A DNA stretch of 64,000 nucleotides from Gammaproteobacteria bacterium (lineage in GTDB: Bacteria > Pseudomonadota > Gammaproteobacteria > Pseudomonadales > Azotimanducaceae), in the NCBI GenBank assembly GCA_028821405.1, contig JAPPGK010000056.1, positions 1 through 64,000 on the forward strand, read 5' to 3'. Shown one piece after another: positions 1-7,735 of this stretch (position 1 is its first letter; the number at the start of each line of letters is the position of its first letter). The translations under genes and the position numbers were made by a program. The notes below the pieces were generated by a model. It was not told where the DNA came from. It was given only the letters and a program-made list of their open reading frames with translations, and did not search any database.

Positions 1-53
1 CGCAGTGCAGAAGCACGAGAGTTAATTCAATCTATTTATGGCACAGGACACTA
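1..53. mobile_element. Probable right end of an insertion sequence
   Basis: The receptor gene reads normally to a Ser-Tyr-Leu that TonB receptors usually continue, then changes at a TA (52-53) into AT-richer sequence that ends the frame within a few codons. Read on the minus strand, the junction is CCTA followed by GTGTCCTGTGCC. A change at a TA dinucleotide fits IS630/Tc1-type insertion (TA target is known for that family). The transposase would lie to the left, outside the window, so this is inference from the break and the TA only. Confidence 0.4.
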
Positions 54-804
54 GGTAGCTCTGGTTGGAGCCTTGGTCGGCGTGTTGAAGCTTGAGTTCG
101 ACCCGATGCCGCGAACGTGGCGGCGCGACAGCCAGTTTCACCGTGTAGTCCCGCACGGCGAGGCCCGTATCGACATCGCTGCGGTCGACGGACTGGTAGC
201 CGTCCGAAAGCCATTGGTGGGTCTCCAGCAGAAAGCCGAAGCCACCCGCCGTGGACGCACCGTACGTGGCATGCAGGCGGTTGGTGGCATGCTGCCCCAT
301 CTCCGCGAACAGCCTGCCGGTGGCCGAAGCGGGAATGGGCGTCGAGATCATGTTGAAGGCACCGCCAATCGTGTACGGGCCCTGGGTGATGGCTGCGGGG
401 CCTTTCAAGACCTCGAAGGCGGCCATACGACCGCTCGTCGGAAAGTAGTAGGCGGAAGGTGCCGAGTACGGCGCGGGGGCGATCAAGACGCCGTCTTCGA
501 GCAACGTGATCCGCCCGCTGCGCTCGGTCGCCACACCGCGGATGCTGATGTTCGGGCGCAGCCCGAAGCCATCCTCGACCTGTATGGATACGCCCGGGAC
601 CTGCCGTACGATGCGCTGCACATCCGTATGGGAAAAGCGGGCCAGCGTCTCGTCGTCGAGGAAATGCGCCGCGCCCGGGGTGCTTGCGACCTGGTCGCGG
701 GTACCGACGATGGTGACCTCCTCCAAGTGCGGCGACTCGTCCAAATCCTCGCTCGCACTCACCGCACCTGCGGTCAACACCGCCAGAACTAGCGTTCCCT
801 TCAT
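22..804 (-). pseudogene. TonB-dependent receptor, N-terminal part, truncated
   Basis: This is the start of an outer-membrane TonB-dependent receptor of the FecA-like type, which would import an iron chelate. It has a short signal peptide (about residues 1-17), a TonB-box-like EEVTIVG near residue 28, and a plug domain with the RGV and GPAAITQGPYTIGG segments, followed by the first barrel strands. Family members are usually 650-800 residues; this one stops at 260, just after the ADQGSNQSYL stretch, at a probable insertion-sequence end. It therefore lacks most of the barrel and cannot work alone unless the rest lies elsewhere. A Fur-like box lies about 40 bases upstream of the start. Confidence 0.75.
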
Positions 805-841
805 CGTGGCTCCAGATCGGGGGGAAGCACAGAACCGTAAT

Positions 842-860
842 GCAAATGATAATGTTTCGC
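842..860. promoter_or_regulatory. Fur-like box upstream of the TonB receptor
   Basis: The 19 bases GCAAATGATAATGTTTCGC match the classical Fur consensus at 13 of 19 positions, including the AATGATAAT core. The site lies 38 bases before the receptor start on the minus strand. That is where iron repression of a siderophore receptor would act. Binding is inferred. Confidence 0.6.
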
Positions 861-1067
861 AATAGCGGTTCTCTCTTGCAGGGGTGCCCTACCCATCACC
901 TGCCGGTCGAACCAACACAGACCGACACTCGTCGGTACCGGGCTGGCTGTGATCGTCACCCCCGACCTGCCCACGGCCCTTGACGTGTCGTTTCGGCGGC
1001 GCACACTCTTTGGTGGCGTTCGCCCGCCGAACGCATCAATCGTGGCTAGTACGTCTTGGGAGTCGTG

Positions 1068-1328
1068 ATGGGCATCTTGAGTTGGCTTCTACTTGGGTTG
1101 GTTGCCGGCGCACTTGCGAGGTTGATCATGCCCGCCAAGGGGCCCCGCGGCATCCTCCTCACCGCCGTAATCGGGGTTGCGGGAGCGTTCATCGGTGGCT
1201 TCATCGGCACCGGACTCGGCATCGGTTCCGTCCAGGGATTCGACTTGACGAGCCTGTTCCTCGCCACCGTTGGCGCGGCAGTGCTGCTGTTGATCTACCA
1301 CGCTCTGAAGAGCCGCGACCCCGATTGA
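1068..1328 (+). CDS. GlsB/YeaQ/YmgE-family small membrane protein
   Basis: An 86-residue, very hydrophobic protein with three predicted membrane segments and the glycine-rich pattern of the GlsB/YeaQ/YmgE stress-response family (LLLGLVAGALARLIMPAK, then a Gly-rich stretch GAFIGGFIGTGLG). Homologs are general-stress inner-membrane proteins of unknown mechanism. I chose the ATG at 1068 because GGGAG lies six bases upstream; an in-frame TTG at 1056 is less likely. It is a single gene with no clear operon partner. Confidence 0.8.
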   Translation: MGILSWLLLGLVAGALARLIMPAKGPRGILLTAVIGVAGAFIGGFIGTGLGIGSVQGFDLTSLFLATVGAAVLLLIYHALKSRDPD

Positions 1329-1476
1329 CGCGTGATGACGACGGCGCGCCGTCCGTCGTCATTCGCCATCGACGCTCGTTCAACTTGCGAGCGAGTGGTA
1401 CCCGCGTGGGTCGGCCCGAGTTGCATTGCACCCCCCTTTGAACCACAGTGCGCACGGGACAGCTCGGAGGTAGTGC

Positions 1477-2475
1477 ATGCGGCTTGGAGTGTTGGCCGGC
1501 GTCGGTCGGGACTGGCGCGAGTCACTCGAGAAGGTGAGGATCGCCGACTCGCTAGGTTACGAACTCGTCGCGACCGGCGAGGCCTGGGGGCCTTCGACGG
1601 TGCCGTGGATGACGCTGTTGGCGGCGCACACGAGAAACATCCAAATCGGCACGTCCATATTGAACGTCTACTCCCGTTCGCCCGGGGCCATCGCCCAGGA
1701 GTTCGCGATGCTGGAGACGCTATCCGGCGGGCGCATGGTGTGTGGGCTGGGGTCGTCCGGGCATCGCGTCATCGAGCACTTCCACGGCGTACCCTTCGAC
1801 AAACCCCTACGGCGCATTCGGGAATACGTCGAGATCATCAACATCCTGCTCAAGGGCGAACGGTTGAACTACGACGGGCAGATCTTCTCGATGAACCGTG
1901 GGTTCCGTCTCGACTACGACCGGCCGCGGAACCACGTGCCCATCTACATCGCGGCCATTACGCCGAAGTCGATCCGTCAGACCGGCGAAATCGCCGACGG
2001 CATCTTCCCCATCCACTGGCCGAAGGACCGCTTCGCATCCCTGCGCAAGGATCTCGGCGATGCGTCCACGGCTGCCGGCCGCGACGCCGACTCGGTGACC
2101 ATCGCGCCGTTCACCAACGTCTACGTGCTGAGCGGCGATTCAAGCGACGACGAGAAGGCGTGGCTTGCGGCGCGTCAGCCCCTGTTCCACTACATCAACC
2201 GGATGGGCGATTTCTATTGGAACATGCTCCTCGCCAACGGATTCGAAGCCGAGGTGACGGCGTCCCGGGCCGCGTGGAGCAAGCGCGACATGGAAGGCGC
2301 CGTGAAGGCGATTTCCGAGGACATGGTGCGCGAGATCCAGGTCGTCGGCCCCATCGAGTCCGTCGCCGAACAACTGGCGGACCGGTCCGCATCCGGCGCC
2401 GAACTGCAACTGGTGCAGATGCCGGGCGGGAGCATCGCCGAGGCCGGACGCCGATTGGAGGCGCTCTTTGGTTGA
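1477..2475 (+). CDS. LLM-class, probably F420-dependent oxidoreductase
   Basis: A 332-residue luciferase-like monooxygenase-fold protein (TIM barrel). It has the family features: an N-terminal beta strand leading to an EAWGPS segment, TSILNVYSRSP with the residues that usually sit at the flavin/F420 phosphate, the LETLSGGRMVCGLGSSG segment, and a late GPIESVAEQL stretch typical of F420-dependent members such as Mer and the actinobacterial LLM enzymes. A good ribosome site (CGGAGG) precedes the ATG by seven bases. The substrate is unknown. The F420 genes elsewhere in the window support F420 rather than FMN as cofactor, but this is inference. Confidence 0.85.
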   Translation: MRLGVLAGVGRDWRESLEKVRIADSLGYELVATGEAWGPSTVPWMTLLAAHTRNIQIGTSILNVYSRSPGAIAQEFAMLETLSGGRMVCGLGSSGHRVIEHFHGVPFDKPLRRIREYVEIINILLKGERLNYDGQIFSMNRGFRLDYDRPRNHVPIYIAAITPKSIRQTGEIADGIFPIHWPKDRFASLRKDLGDASTAAGRDADSVTIAPFTNVYVLSGDSSDDEKAWLAARQPLFHYINRMGDFYWNMLLANGFEAEVTASRAAWSKRDMEGAVKAISEDMVREIQVVGPIESVAEQLADRSASGAELQLVQMPGGSIAEAGRRLEALFG

Positions 2476-2547
2476 CCCGATTCGGCCATCCCAGCGACAC
2501 GCTCCGAACGCCACCGCAGGTCGTTCCAAGAAAATCGAAAATACCCC

Positions 2548-2575
2548 TTGCAGAGCAACTTTCGGTGCGTACAAT
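2548..2575 (+). promoter_or_regulatory. Sigma70-like promoter of a possible small RNA
   Basis: TTGCAG (2548-2553) and TACAAT (2570-2575) are separated by 16 bases, close to the TTGACA-17-TATAAT consensus. No open reading frame follows on this strand, but strong hairpins lie 120-200 bases downstream. Confidence 0.45.
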
Positions 2576-2581
2576 GCGCGC

Positions 2582-2797
2582 CCCTATGATTGAGATAGCA
2601 CGACATACGGGCGTCCCGCGCGCGAACCGGAGGGCCATGCGGCCAACCCCGGCGGCGTTCGCGGAATCGGAGCACGGTCTCCGGACGCTTACCTAGGTCG
2701 TTGCACCGTTGTCTCCCGGTGCAACGCCGGCGAGATAACGAAGTCCTTCCCCCTCCCCTCCTCATTCGTTGTCTCGCCGGCGTTCCCGGTCTTTTTC
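2582..2797 (+). ncRNA. Candidate small RNA ending in two hairpins
   Basis: A transcript starting just after the promoter at 2548-2575 would be about 215 bases long and would end in two hairpins and a T-run. I recognise none of 6S, 4.5S, tmRNA, RNase P or CsrB-type signatures in it. It may instead be only a read-through region with terminators for the convergent genes. Function unknown. Confidence 0.3.
2700..2797 (+). terminator. Double hairpin with T-run, possible alternative pairing
   Basis: First hairpin: GTTGCACCG (2700-2708) pairs perfectly with CGGTGCAAC (2717-2725) over an eight-base loop. Second hairpin: 2725-2742 pairs with 2765-2782 over 18 positions with one G-U pair. A CTTTTT run follows at 2790-2795. 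The segment GAGATAACG (2732-2740) can also pair with CGTTGTCTC at 2707-2715, so two exclusive folds exist. The stems also work in reverse, so this may be the shared terminator of the two convergent genes. Confidence 0.5.
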
Positions 2798-2803
2798 CGG
2801 TTC

Positions 2804-3005
2804 CGGACACACGCCATTCCGTCCTACAAACGCCTGACATCTCAACCTTGGTCGCAACCACAACATCACGTTGATATCACCGAGACTCGGACGAAACTCG
2901 GACACACGCGTTTCAGTCGCAAGCGCAACATCACCGTGATATCAACCACAACCGGGACACACGCCCTGGCGTCGCAGGCGCAGCATCACGGTGACGGCAC
3001 CGGGG
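2804..3005. repeat. Degenerate repeat, three units (locus 1)
   Basis: Units begin with GGACACACGC at 2805, 2900 and 2955. Each carries, further on, a GTCGCA segment and a small palindrome of the type ATCAC-GTGAT followed in two units by ATATC. Related units occur at 32618-32833. Not coding. Confidence 0.55.
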
Positions 3006-3142
3006 TCCTTGGTGGGGTCCGCACATCCCCTTGCGCGCCGCGGCGAATCAACCTTGCGCGCTGCGGCGCCCACCCTCGGCGAACCGGGAACAGACCAGCC
3101 GCCGGGAACCACCCCGGCCCACGTCAATGGACTTTCGAAGTG

Positions 3143-4114
3143 TTAACCCGCAGCCGCGCCGAGAATGAGGTGCTCGAGTTCCTCGATCGCGACGCTTCCC
3201 GGGGCCAGGTTCTCGCGAACCAGACGATTGCCGACTTCCTGAACGATCGTGTTGGCGGGAACGGGCACGCCGTGCAGCCGGCCGAGAAGCACGATTTCGC
3301 CGTTCATGAAGTCCGTCTCAATGTCGCCAGTGGCGCGCAACATGCTCTGCAGCGACGAGCCCCCGTGGCGTTTGTGTCCCGGCACGTCACCGCCACGGAT
3401 GTCGGCACGGCGAGCTCGCGTCTCCTCGACCGTTGCGCAGGGAATATCGGCCGCACGGTAGCAGGCGAGCGCCTCCTCGCGGAGCTTTGCCGCAATCGCG
3501 CGCGATCCGCTACCGGTGGCGGCTTGCACCGCGTTGTTGAGATTCCCGAGTAGCTTCGCGTGCTTCTGCCCCATGATGGCCGGGTCGGGCGCGGAGCTGA
3601 ACCCGGCTTCGCGGAGCGCCGCGGTCACGCTCTCGATGAAATCGTCGACGCCGCTCGGATAGCAACCCGCGTCAAGGCCGCCCGCGGTACCTTCGGCGAA
3701 ATTGACGACCACACCCGGCTCCAAGTGTTCAGCGGGCAATAGGACCACCATGCCGTACGTACGCGGGAATCGCCGCAGGGCGAGACGTTCGTTCTCAACC
3801 CCGTTTTGACAACAGACCACGCGGGCATCGCCGCCGGTCGCGGCGTAGAGGTCGCGGAGCGCGGCGTCCGTATGCTGGCTCTTCATGCACAGAACGACGG
3901 CATCGTCGGCATCGATATCGGCAGCGTTCGGATGGTCAACGCAGGGGATGCGCAGGAAGACATCCTGCGTCGGTGACACAAAACGCAAACCATCCCGGAC
4001 AACCGCCTCGTGGTGGCTACCCCGGGCGATAAGGACGACCTCGAAACCGGCCTGATGAAGTCGTGCCCCGATCGTGCCGCCGATGCCCCCCGCGCCGTAG
4101 ATGACGAACTTCAT
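3143..4114 (-). CDS. Ketopantoate reductase (PanE/ApbA)-family protein
   Basis: A 323-residue NAD(P)-dependent reductase of the 2-dehydropantoate 2-reductase family. It starts with a Rossmann dinucleotide motif (GAGGIGGTIG, residues 7-16). It carries the family CMKSQHT segment near residue 77 and CQNGVENE near 101, and a C-terminal helical domain with GNLNNAVQA and a late EIVLLGR segment that fit the substrate-binding half. The known reaction is reduction of ketopantoate to pantoate in CoA synthesis. Many paralogs act on other 2-oxo acids, and no panB or panC lies nearby, so the exact substrate is uncertain. Confidence 0.8.
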   Translation of the reverse strand: MKFVIYGAGGIGGTIGARLHQAGFEVVLIARGSHHEAVVRDGLRFVSPTQDVFLRIPCVDHPNAADIDADDAVVLCMKSQHTDAALRDLYAATGGDARVVCCQNGVENERLALRRFPRTYGMVVLLPAEHLEPGVVVNFAEGTAGGLDAGCYPSGVDDFIESVTAALREAGFSSAPDPAIMGQKHAKLLGNLNNAVQAATGSGSRAIAAKLREEALACYRAADIPCATVEETRARRADIRGGDVPGHKRHGGSSLQSMLRATGDIETDFMNGEIVLLGRLHGVPVPANTIVQEVGNRLVRENLAPGSVAIEELEHLILGAAAG

Positions 4115-4175
4115 TGGACCCTCGGCGCCCGTCGACCCGGCCCGCGCCCGTCTGGCAAACGGCGTCCTACCGACC

Positions 4176-4361
4176 TCACGTGTGGCTGCCCAGGCGGAAC
4201 GAGTCGACGAACGCTCCGTTCGCCTTCATGCGCTGATAGCGCCACTCCCATGGTGACTCGTGCAGCCGGTTCGGGCCGTTGCGGATATCGAATCCCAAGG
4301 CGGCGGATTTCGGATAGTGGCTGTAGATCATCATCCGCCGCGGCGCGCCCAACTGAGGCAT
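4176..4361 (-). CDS. Small protein, possibly the leftover C-terminus of a larger gene
   Basis: A 61-residue frame from an ATG at 4361 (an in-frame TTG lies at 4370). Its composition is protein-like: MMIYSHYPKSAALGFDIRNG, then NRLHESPWEW and a short tail. It has no signal peptide or membrane segment. The sequence reads like the end of a larger globular enzyme, possibly of the phytanoyl-CoA dioxygenase kind, but I cannot confirm this. It lies 61 bases upstream of the PanE-like gene on the same strand and may be co-transcribed with it. Confidence 0.35.
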   Translation of the reverse strand: MPQLGAPRRMMIYSHYPKSAALGFDIRNGPNRLHESPWEWRYQRMKANGAFVDSFRLGSHT

Positions 4362-4370
4362 AGCGGCCAA

Positions 4371-4753
4371 TCATACCCGACCGGGTTGAGCCGAAAGGTG
4401 ACATCCCGGGCAAGATCATGCCGCTCGTGGATGACCCCTGATAGGGCCGTTGTGCAGACCGGAATCTGCCCGACGCGGCCCCGCCACCAAGAAAATGAAG
4501 GAAATATGGAATCGCTATCGTTAACCGATTGATGTCATTCGAGATTTCTGTCGACCGCGCCGGGGGGTGCCGAAACCCTCTCAAATTCACCCATTCCATC
4601 TGCTATATTGGACTCCTCACTAGTCGGGTCTGTATATCGATACAGTGTAGTTCTCCTCGGCAGGGCGATCACACTTTCATCCATGCAGCCCGGCTAGTGA
4701 GGCCAGCCCCGGTGAATTCCCAGCGCTCAAAAACGTCGTTTTTATTCAACGAC
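4371..4753. other. Gene-free stretch with inverted repeats
   Basis: No supported gene is present. The stretch is less GC-rich than its surroundings. It holds a long imperfect inverted repeat (4615-4702) containing a perfect small palindrome (4630-4645), and a TATATT box near 4603-4608. It lies downstream of the thiolase stop. Confidence 0.6.
4615..4702. repeat. Long imperfect inverted repeat with internal palindrome
   Basis: CCTCACTAGTCGGG (4615-4628) and CCCGGCTAGTGAGG (4689-4702) are inverted copies with one mismatch, and the similarity continues inward with gaps. The centre-left contains CTGTATATCGATACAG (4630-4645), a perfect palindrome with a four-base centre. It could be a transcription terminator of the thiolase operon, a MITE-like remnant, or an operator. 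Confidence 0.5.
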
Positions 4754-5887
4754 TTACGGCAGTTCATTGCTCATCACGATACAGCCGCTGGCGGCGAACA
4801 TTCCGCCGACGCCAAGACACAGGGAGACGTTGGCACCGGGCACCTGGGCCGGTGCGGTACCACGCATTTGCCGCACGCTCTCCTGCAGCGCGTACATCCC
4901 GTACATGCCCGAGTGCATATAGGACAGGCCGCCGCCATTGGTGTTGAGCGGAAGGGCACCGCCCGGCCGGGTATTGCCCTCGGCAATGAACGCCGGCGCC
5001 TCCCCACGTTCGCAAAAGCCGAGGTCCTCGAGTCCCCAGATCGGGAGATGCGCGAACGCGTCGTAGACCATCATGTGGTCCACGTCGCCGTGGCCGATGC
5101 CCGCCGACCGCATGGCTTCGCCCCCCGCAATGCGGAACGCCTGGGAACTCGTCAAGTCCTTCATCTGGCTCACCATGGGCGTCTCCACGCTTTCGCCGCT
5201 GCCCAGGATGTAGACGGGCTTGTTCGGGAAATCCCCAGCCCGTTCCGCCGAGGTCAGGATCAGCGCGCCACCGCCGTCGGTAACCAAGCAACACTCGAGG
5301 AGATGGAACGGGTAGGCGATCATGCGCGAGTTCAAGACGTCGTCCACCGTGATGGGGTCGCGGTATGACGCCCGGGGATTCATGCCCGCCCACTCGCGCT
5401 GGACCACCGCTACCATGGCCAACTGCTCGTGGGTCATGCCGTAGCGCTTCATGTAGCGCAGCACCCCGATCGTGAACATCGTGGTCGGCCCCATCGATCC
5501 ATAGGGGCCCTCGAACTGCGCCAGCAGCGACCCGGCACCGCCGCGCCCACCGCCCCGTCCCACACCCGACCGACCGCTCTCGCCGTGGGTGATGAGCACG
5601 GTATCGGCATAGCCGGCCTCGATGGCCGCCGCGGCATGGCGTACGTGAAGCATGAACGAGCAGCCGCCCACGGAACTGCCGTCCACCCAGCGCGGGGCGA
5701 TCCCGAGATAGTGCGCGATGTTGACCGGCGACTCGCCCGCGGTGGCGACGCCGTCGATATCCTTGGCCTTTAGGCCCGCGTCAGCCAACGTGTTCAGGGC
5801 CGCATCGGCGTGAAGCTGGATCTGGCTCATGCCGGGAATCTTGCCGAGTTCGGTGGTCTCGGCGGCACCGACGATGGCGACGGTCAT
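4754..5887 (-). CDS. Thiolase-like protein (SCP2-thiolase / aldolase type)
   Basis: A 377-residue thiolase-fold protein of the nonspecific-lipid-transfer (SCP2) branch. The N-terminal half has DGVATAGES and GGCSFMLHVRHAAAAIEAG around the usual nucleophile helix. The C-terminal half has DAFAHLPIWGLEDLGF and NGGGLSYMHSGMYG, the usual histidine region. Its partner, the DUF35 protein upstream, overlaps it by four bases (ATGA). In known systems such pairs are acyl-CoA thiolases or retro-aldolases that remove side chains, as Ltp2 with a DUF35 partner does in steroid breakdown. The substrate here is unknown. Confidence 0.8.
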   Translation of the reverse strand: MTVAIVGAAETTELGKIPGMSQIQLHADAALNTLADAGLKAKDIDGVATAGESPVNIAHYLGIAPRWVDGSSVGGCSFMLHVRHAAAAIEAGYADTVLITHGESGRSGVGRGGGRGGAGSLLAQFEGPYGSMGPTTMFTIGVLRYMKRYGMTHEQLAMVAVVQREWAGMNPRASYRDPITVDDVLNSRMIAYPFHLLECCLVTDGGGALILTSAERAGDFPNKPVYILGSGESVETPMVSQMKDLTSSQAFRIAGGEAMRSAGIGHGDVDHMMVYDAFAHLPIWGLEDLGFCERGEAPAFIAEGNTRPGGALPLNTNGGGLSYMHSGMYGMYALQESVRQMRGTAPAQVPGANVSLCLGVGGMFAASGCIVMSNELP

Positions 5888-6306
5888 CGTTGGCGCTCCT
5901 GGGGCCGGAACAGGGGAATCGCGATGTCGCCGTTGTCCTCGAACGTGACCTCAAGCGGCATGTCGAGCAACAGCGCTTCCGGCGTCTGTTCGCAGTCGAC
6001 GATGTTGGACAGCATCGTGGGTCCCTCGTCGAGTTCAACCACCGCAATGGCGTAGGGACCGTCGAACGACGGGTGCGGCCGGTGGTTGATCACGTAGCTC
6101 GCAAGCTTGCCCCGGCCCGATGCCGCGAATACCTCGACGCGGCGCGAGCTGCATGCCGGACACAACGGTCTCGGCGGGAAGTAGACGTGGTTGCAGTCGG
6201 CGCAGCGTTGCAGGCGTAGCTCCCCGGCCCGGGTCCCGTCCCAGAAATGCTGGGTCTCGGGCGTCGGCTGGGGCAAAGGGCGGGGCCTTGGGGATCTGTC
6301 CGCCAT
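5884..6306 (-). CDS. DUF35 Zn-ribbon / OB-fold protein, thiolase partner
   Basis: A 140-residue protein with an N-terminal helix (TPETQHFWDGTRAGELRLQRC) typical of DUF35. It is followed by a four-cysteine zinc ribbon (CADC and CPAC about 16 residues apart) and an OB-fold with the GKLASYVINH and IAVVELDEGP segments. DUF35 proteins bind acyl-CoA thiolases or aldolases and shape their active sites. I used the ATG at 6306 because AGGAAG lies a few bases upstream; longer in-frame starts extend into low-quality sequence. It overlaps the thiolase start by four bases, so the two are translationally coupled. Confidence 0.8.
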   Translation of the reverse strand: MADRSPRPRPLPQPTPETQHFWDGTRAGELRLQRCADCNHVYFPPRPLCPACSSRRVEVFAASGRGKLASYVINHRPHPSFDGPYAIAVVELDEGPTMLSNIVDCEQTPEALLLDMPLEVTFEDNGDIAIPLFRPQERQR

Positions 6307-6347
6307 CTCGCTTCCTCGACTCGCAAAAACGGGCGAGTATGGGGCCC

Positions 6348-7145
6348 TCAAGGCGGCCGGGGCAAGGATTCCTTCCAAGGGTAGGTCGGATCAGCAACCG
6401 CCAGAAAGTCCGGGTTCAGGAACGACTCCTTGTTGTAGAGCAACGGGGCGCCGTCCAACTGCATGACCGCGCCGCCTGCGGCAGCCAACACGGCGTGACC
6501 GGCCGCGATGTCCCACTCCGAGGTTGGCCCAAGCCTCGGGTAGAGGTCGGCATCGCCGTCCGCCAGCACGCACAATTTCACCGAACTGCCCATGTGAACT
6601 CGATCCACGCGTTCGAAGCTGTCCTCGAGCACCGCCAGGTACGCCTCGAGACGAGGCGTCCGGTGGCTCTTGCTGGCCACGACCGCGACGGTGCCGCGGC
6701 CCATGGCACGCGTTCGCAACGGCGTTCGGCCGCTTTCGTCGTGCCGCCACGCCTCCCCTCGTGTGCTGTCGCCCACATAGACCCGGGCCTGCACCGGCAC
6801 GCCGACCACGCCGAGAATCGGCTCGCCACCGTCGATCAGCGCGATGTTGACCGTGAAAGCGCCGTCGCGCTGGACGAACTGCTTGGTGCCGTCCAGTGGA
6901 TCCACAAGCCAGTAGCGCTGCCAGCGACACCGTTCCTGGTAGGGCGGCGGCTCGGATTCTTCCGAGACGATCGGCAGATCCGGTGTCAGCGCATTCAAGG
7001 CGTCGACGATGATGTGGTGTGCGCGACGATCCGCCTCGGTCAGTGGCGAGTTGTCGGCCTTGGTCTCGACTTCGAAGGCCGTGCCATAGACTTCGAGGAT
7101 GGCATTGCCGGCGGCCTTGGCGATTTCGATCAACGCGGCGTCCAC
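6348..7145 (-). CDS. cysQ: 3'(2'),5'-bisphosphate nucleotidase, CysQ-like
   Basis: A 265-residue member of the inositol-monophosphatase superfamily. Metal-binding signatures are present: an EE pair in IVSEESE (near residue 61), the WLVDPLDGTKQF motif near residues 78-89, and WDIAAGHAVLAAAGG near 213. CysQ removes the 3' phosphate from PAP, a by-product of sulfate assimilation; other members dephosphorylate inositol phosphates. The predicted start is a GTG, only 18 bases from the divergent hslR start, so its promoter must overlap coding sequence or the true start may lie slightly downstream. Confidence 0.85.
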   Translation of the reverse strand: MDAALIEIAKAAGNAILEVYGTAFEVETKADNSPLTEADRRAHHIIVDALNALTPDLPIVSEESEPPPYQERCRWQRYWLVDPLDGTKQFVQRDGAFTVNIALIDGGEPILGVVGVPVQARVYVGDSTRGEAWRHDESGRTPLRTRAMGRGTVAVVASKSHRTPRLEAYLAVLEDSFERVDRVHMGSSVKLCVLADGDADLYPRLGPTSEWDIAAGHAVLAAAGGAVMQLDGAPLLYNKESFLNPDFLAVADPTYPWKESLPRPP

Positions 7146-7163
7146 CCGGCTTAGTATAGGGGC

Positions 7164-7562
7164 ATGTCCAGCCGACCCGATGCAACCCGCGTTCGCCTAG
7201 ACAAGTGGCTCTGGGCGGCGCGGTTCTACAAGACGCGAAGTCTCGCCAAGACTGCCGTGGACGGCGGCAAGGTTCACCTCAACGGTGCCCGTACGAAGCC
7301 TGCCAAGGAGGTCGTTGCCGGCGACCGATTGACCGTCACCCGGGGGATCGTCGAGCAGACGGTGATCATCGTTGGCCTGTCGGCACGGCGAGGCAGCGCC
7401 GCCGTTGCTGCGACGCTCTACGAGGAGACACCGGAGTCGGTCGACGCCCGCGAGCGACTGCGGGCCGAGCGGCGCATGCGCGCCGCAGGGCTCACCGTGC
7501 CCAAGTCGCGCCCGAACAAGAAACAACGCCGGGCGCTCCGAGACCTCAAGACCAACGCCTGA
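7164..7562 (+). CDS. hslR: Heat shock protein 15 (ribosome-associated S4 protein)
   Basis: A 132-residue basic protein with an N-terminal S4 RNA-binding domain ([20 protein letters not shown], then GGKVHLNG, residues about 8-40) and a lysine/arginine-rich C-terminal tail ending in [15 protein letters not shown]. Hsp15 binds the free 50S subunit carrying a nascent chain and helps recycle stalled ribosomes after heat shock. The length and domain order match E. coli HslR. It lies back-to-back with cysQ. Confidence 0.9.
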   Translation: MSSRPDATRVRLDKWLWAARFYKTRSLAKTAVDGGKVHLNGARTKPAKEVVAGDRLTVTRGIVEQTVIIVGLSARRGSAAVAATLYEETPESVDARERLRAERRMRAAGLTVPKSRPNKKQRRALRDLKTNA

Positions 7563-7735
7563 CCCGGCCGCGAAATGCCCGCGCCGGGGCTGGGCCGGCC
7601 GGCAGGAACGTAGGGCCCGGCCGAGTCCGGCCGTGGGTTTCATCGGGCGATCGCAAGGGTCGCCCCACGGACCAAAACCGCGTGTGTCGGGAAAGCGACC
7701 CATGTAAACTCGCGCGATCCAAACGGGCGACGGCC

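Larger units (their letters stand above)
2476..3142. other. Gene-free intergenic stretch between convergent genes
   Basis: I find no credible protein-coding frame in these 667 bases. They hold a sigma70-like promoter at 2548-2575, two strong hairpins at 2700-2782 followed by a T-run, and three degenerate repeat units at 2804-3005. These are listed separately. The flanking genes converge, so part of this stretch may simply be terminators. Confidence 0.7.

Noticed and set aside
4729..4743. AAAAACG-T-CGTTTTT palindrome near the thiolase stop as a terminator
   Set aside because: The loop would be a single base, so no hairpin can form. It may be an operator half-site at most.
7205..7735. Open frame extending pckA upstream over hslR
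   Set aside because: The ATG at 7736 begins the family sequence, and the upstream part overlaps hslR in another frame.
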